A stretch of DNA of 64,000 nt from Alphaproteobacteria bacterium. GTDB lineage: Bacteria; Pseudomonadota; Alphaproteobacteria; CAAGCB01; CAG-977. A program made the translations under genes and the position numbers. This document shows, one piece after another, positions 63,494 through 64,000 of this stretch; positions within the stretch are counted from its first letter, which is position 1, and the number at the start of each line of letters is the position of its first letter. The notes under the pieces are model-generated. The model did no database searches and was not told the origin of the DNA. It worked only from the letters and a program-made list of their open reading frames with translations. The DNA lies in assembly GCA_900768875.1 (NCBI GenBank), contig CAAGEP010000005.1, positions 62,001-126,000 of the forward strand, given 5' to 3'.

Positions 63494-64000
63494 ATGCAAA
63501 TCAAAACAATAGCGGCGGCAGTGTTGTTGGCGACGGGCGCGCAAGCAGCGGATTATGCGGATTTCAAGCAGGATTTGTCGAACGGTTACGGATTGAATTA
63601 CAGCTTGGACGTTTCCGTTTTGGCGCAAAAAGGAACGCCGAACAACGCCAAAAGCGCGACACAGACGGTTTACGCTCCGACGGTGAGCTGGCAGGCGTAT
63701 GACGGCGGAACGTTGTCTTTTTCCTATAATCTGGTACGCTATTGGGGCGGCAACGCGGCACGGGTGCAAAACGATTTGGGACTGGCGAATCCGATAAACG
63801 ATTTTTCAACGCGTCAAAGCTCGTTCGACCAACTGACTTTCACCCACAGCTTTGGCAAAGCGTCGATAACCGTCGGGCAGTTTCCTTTGTATAATTTTGA
63901 CGGCTCGGCGTACGATTCCAACCAGCAAACGAACTTTGTCAACGACGCGCTGTCGCAAAACGGCAGCGAAACTTATCCGACGGCGGGCTTGGGCGCGTAT
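63494..64000 (+). CDS. OprB-like porin, N-terminal part (AaxA candidate)
   Basis: The ATG at 63494, preceded by AAGGGAG, opens a frame of 169 codons that runs off the window. A signal peptide (KTIAAAVLLATGAQA) is followed by a barrel start with LNYSLDVSVLAQKG, SFDQLTFTHSFGKASITVGQ, FPLYNFDGSAYDSNQQTNF and NDALSQNGSETYPTAGLGAY, all typical of the carbohydrate-selective porin OprB family. In Chlamydia the arginine porin AaxA belongs to this family and is encoded with aaxB and aaxC, so this gene is the likely outer-membrane arginine channel. It is divergent from aaxB across a 151-base spacer. Confidence 0.8.
   Translation, partial: MQIKTIAAAVLLATGAQAADYADFKQDLSNGYGLNYSLDVSVLAQKGTPNNAKSATQTVYAPTVSWQAYDGGTLSFSYNLVRYWGGNAARVQNDLGLANPINDFSTRQSSFDQLTFTHSFGKASITVGQFPLYNFDGSAYDSNQQTNFVNDALSQNGSETYPTAGLGAY

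Overview
The window is a gene-dense stretch of an alphaproteobacterial chromosome that includes the likely replication origin. Alphaproteobacterial ancestry is supported by several neighbourhoods: maf-aroE beside an origin-like spacer and rho; rsmG-parA-parB with parS sites; DUF3576-leuS-lptE-holA; rplY-pth-ychF; a PBP-activator/rsmI/yraN cluster; hrcA-grpE; fabD-fabG-acpP-fabF-mltG; and GANTC sites in the origin. No genus can be named from the sequence. Two loci, a secreted ubiquitin and an arginine-decarboxylase system like that of Chlamydia, suggest life in or on an animal host, but this is inference.

Layout. 1-2634: aroE (partial) and maf, the predicted oriC (about 944-1266), then rho. 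2676-5881: a TfoX-N protein, trmL, ychF, pth, rplY. 6073-8431: an unknown small gene, a 2x[4Fe-4S]/7Fe-type ferredoxin, and a signal peptide-ubiquitin-autotransporter barrel fusion, bracketed by an imperfect 45-base direct repeat. 8433-10950: parB, parA, rsmG and two parS sites. 10995-15530: two half-size chromate transporters coupled to hslVU, then hisB, a membrane-anchored flavodoxin and a cupin. 15629-20227: holA, lptE, leuS, DUF3576. 20343-26294: two tandem porins, yggS (with a third parS inside it), yraN, rsmI and an LpoA-like PBP activator. 26280-30480: hemW, rdgB, rph, hrcA, grpE. 30481-32588: an AT-rich accessory patch with a secreted double-LprI protein. 32589-38933: purB, an O-acetylation pair (AlgX-like and MBOAT), DUF1015, miaA. 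39004-44461: the rod elongasome mreBCD-mrdA-rodA. 44458-49331: three secreted Sel1-repeat proteins and a DsbD-like reductase. 49413-54690: the murL-murD2 peptidoglycan pair, recR, ybaB, dnaX and SRP RNA. 54856-60145: fatty acid synthesis, mltG and a Sel1/SPOR-like protein. 60132-64000: a CNNM/CBS membrane protein and an AaxABC-like arginine/agmatine system (aaxC, aaxB and the start of a divergent OprB-like porin).

The most unusual object is the ubiquitin autotransporter at 6936-8207. Its mature N-terminus would be a ubiquitin domain identical to human ubiquitin at 55 of 71 positions, with all seven lysines kept but no C-terminal Gly-Gly, joined to a typical C-terminal outer-membrane barrel. 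The origin is unusually readable: DnaA boxes, a DnaA-trio-like run of CTA triplets and an AT-rich unwinding tract lie in the arrangement known from Bacillus subtilis. Cell-envelope genes (lptE, LpoA-like, mre/mrd/rod, murL/murD2, mltG, O-acetylation) are over-represented. Packing is tight: at least a dozen co-directional genes share ATGA/GTGA-type overlaps and six convergent pairs overlap at their 3' ends. I saw no insertion sequence, CRISPR array, tRNA or rRNA.
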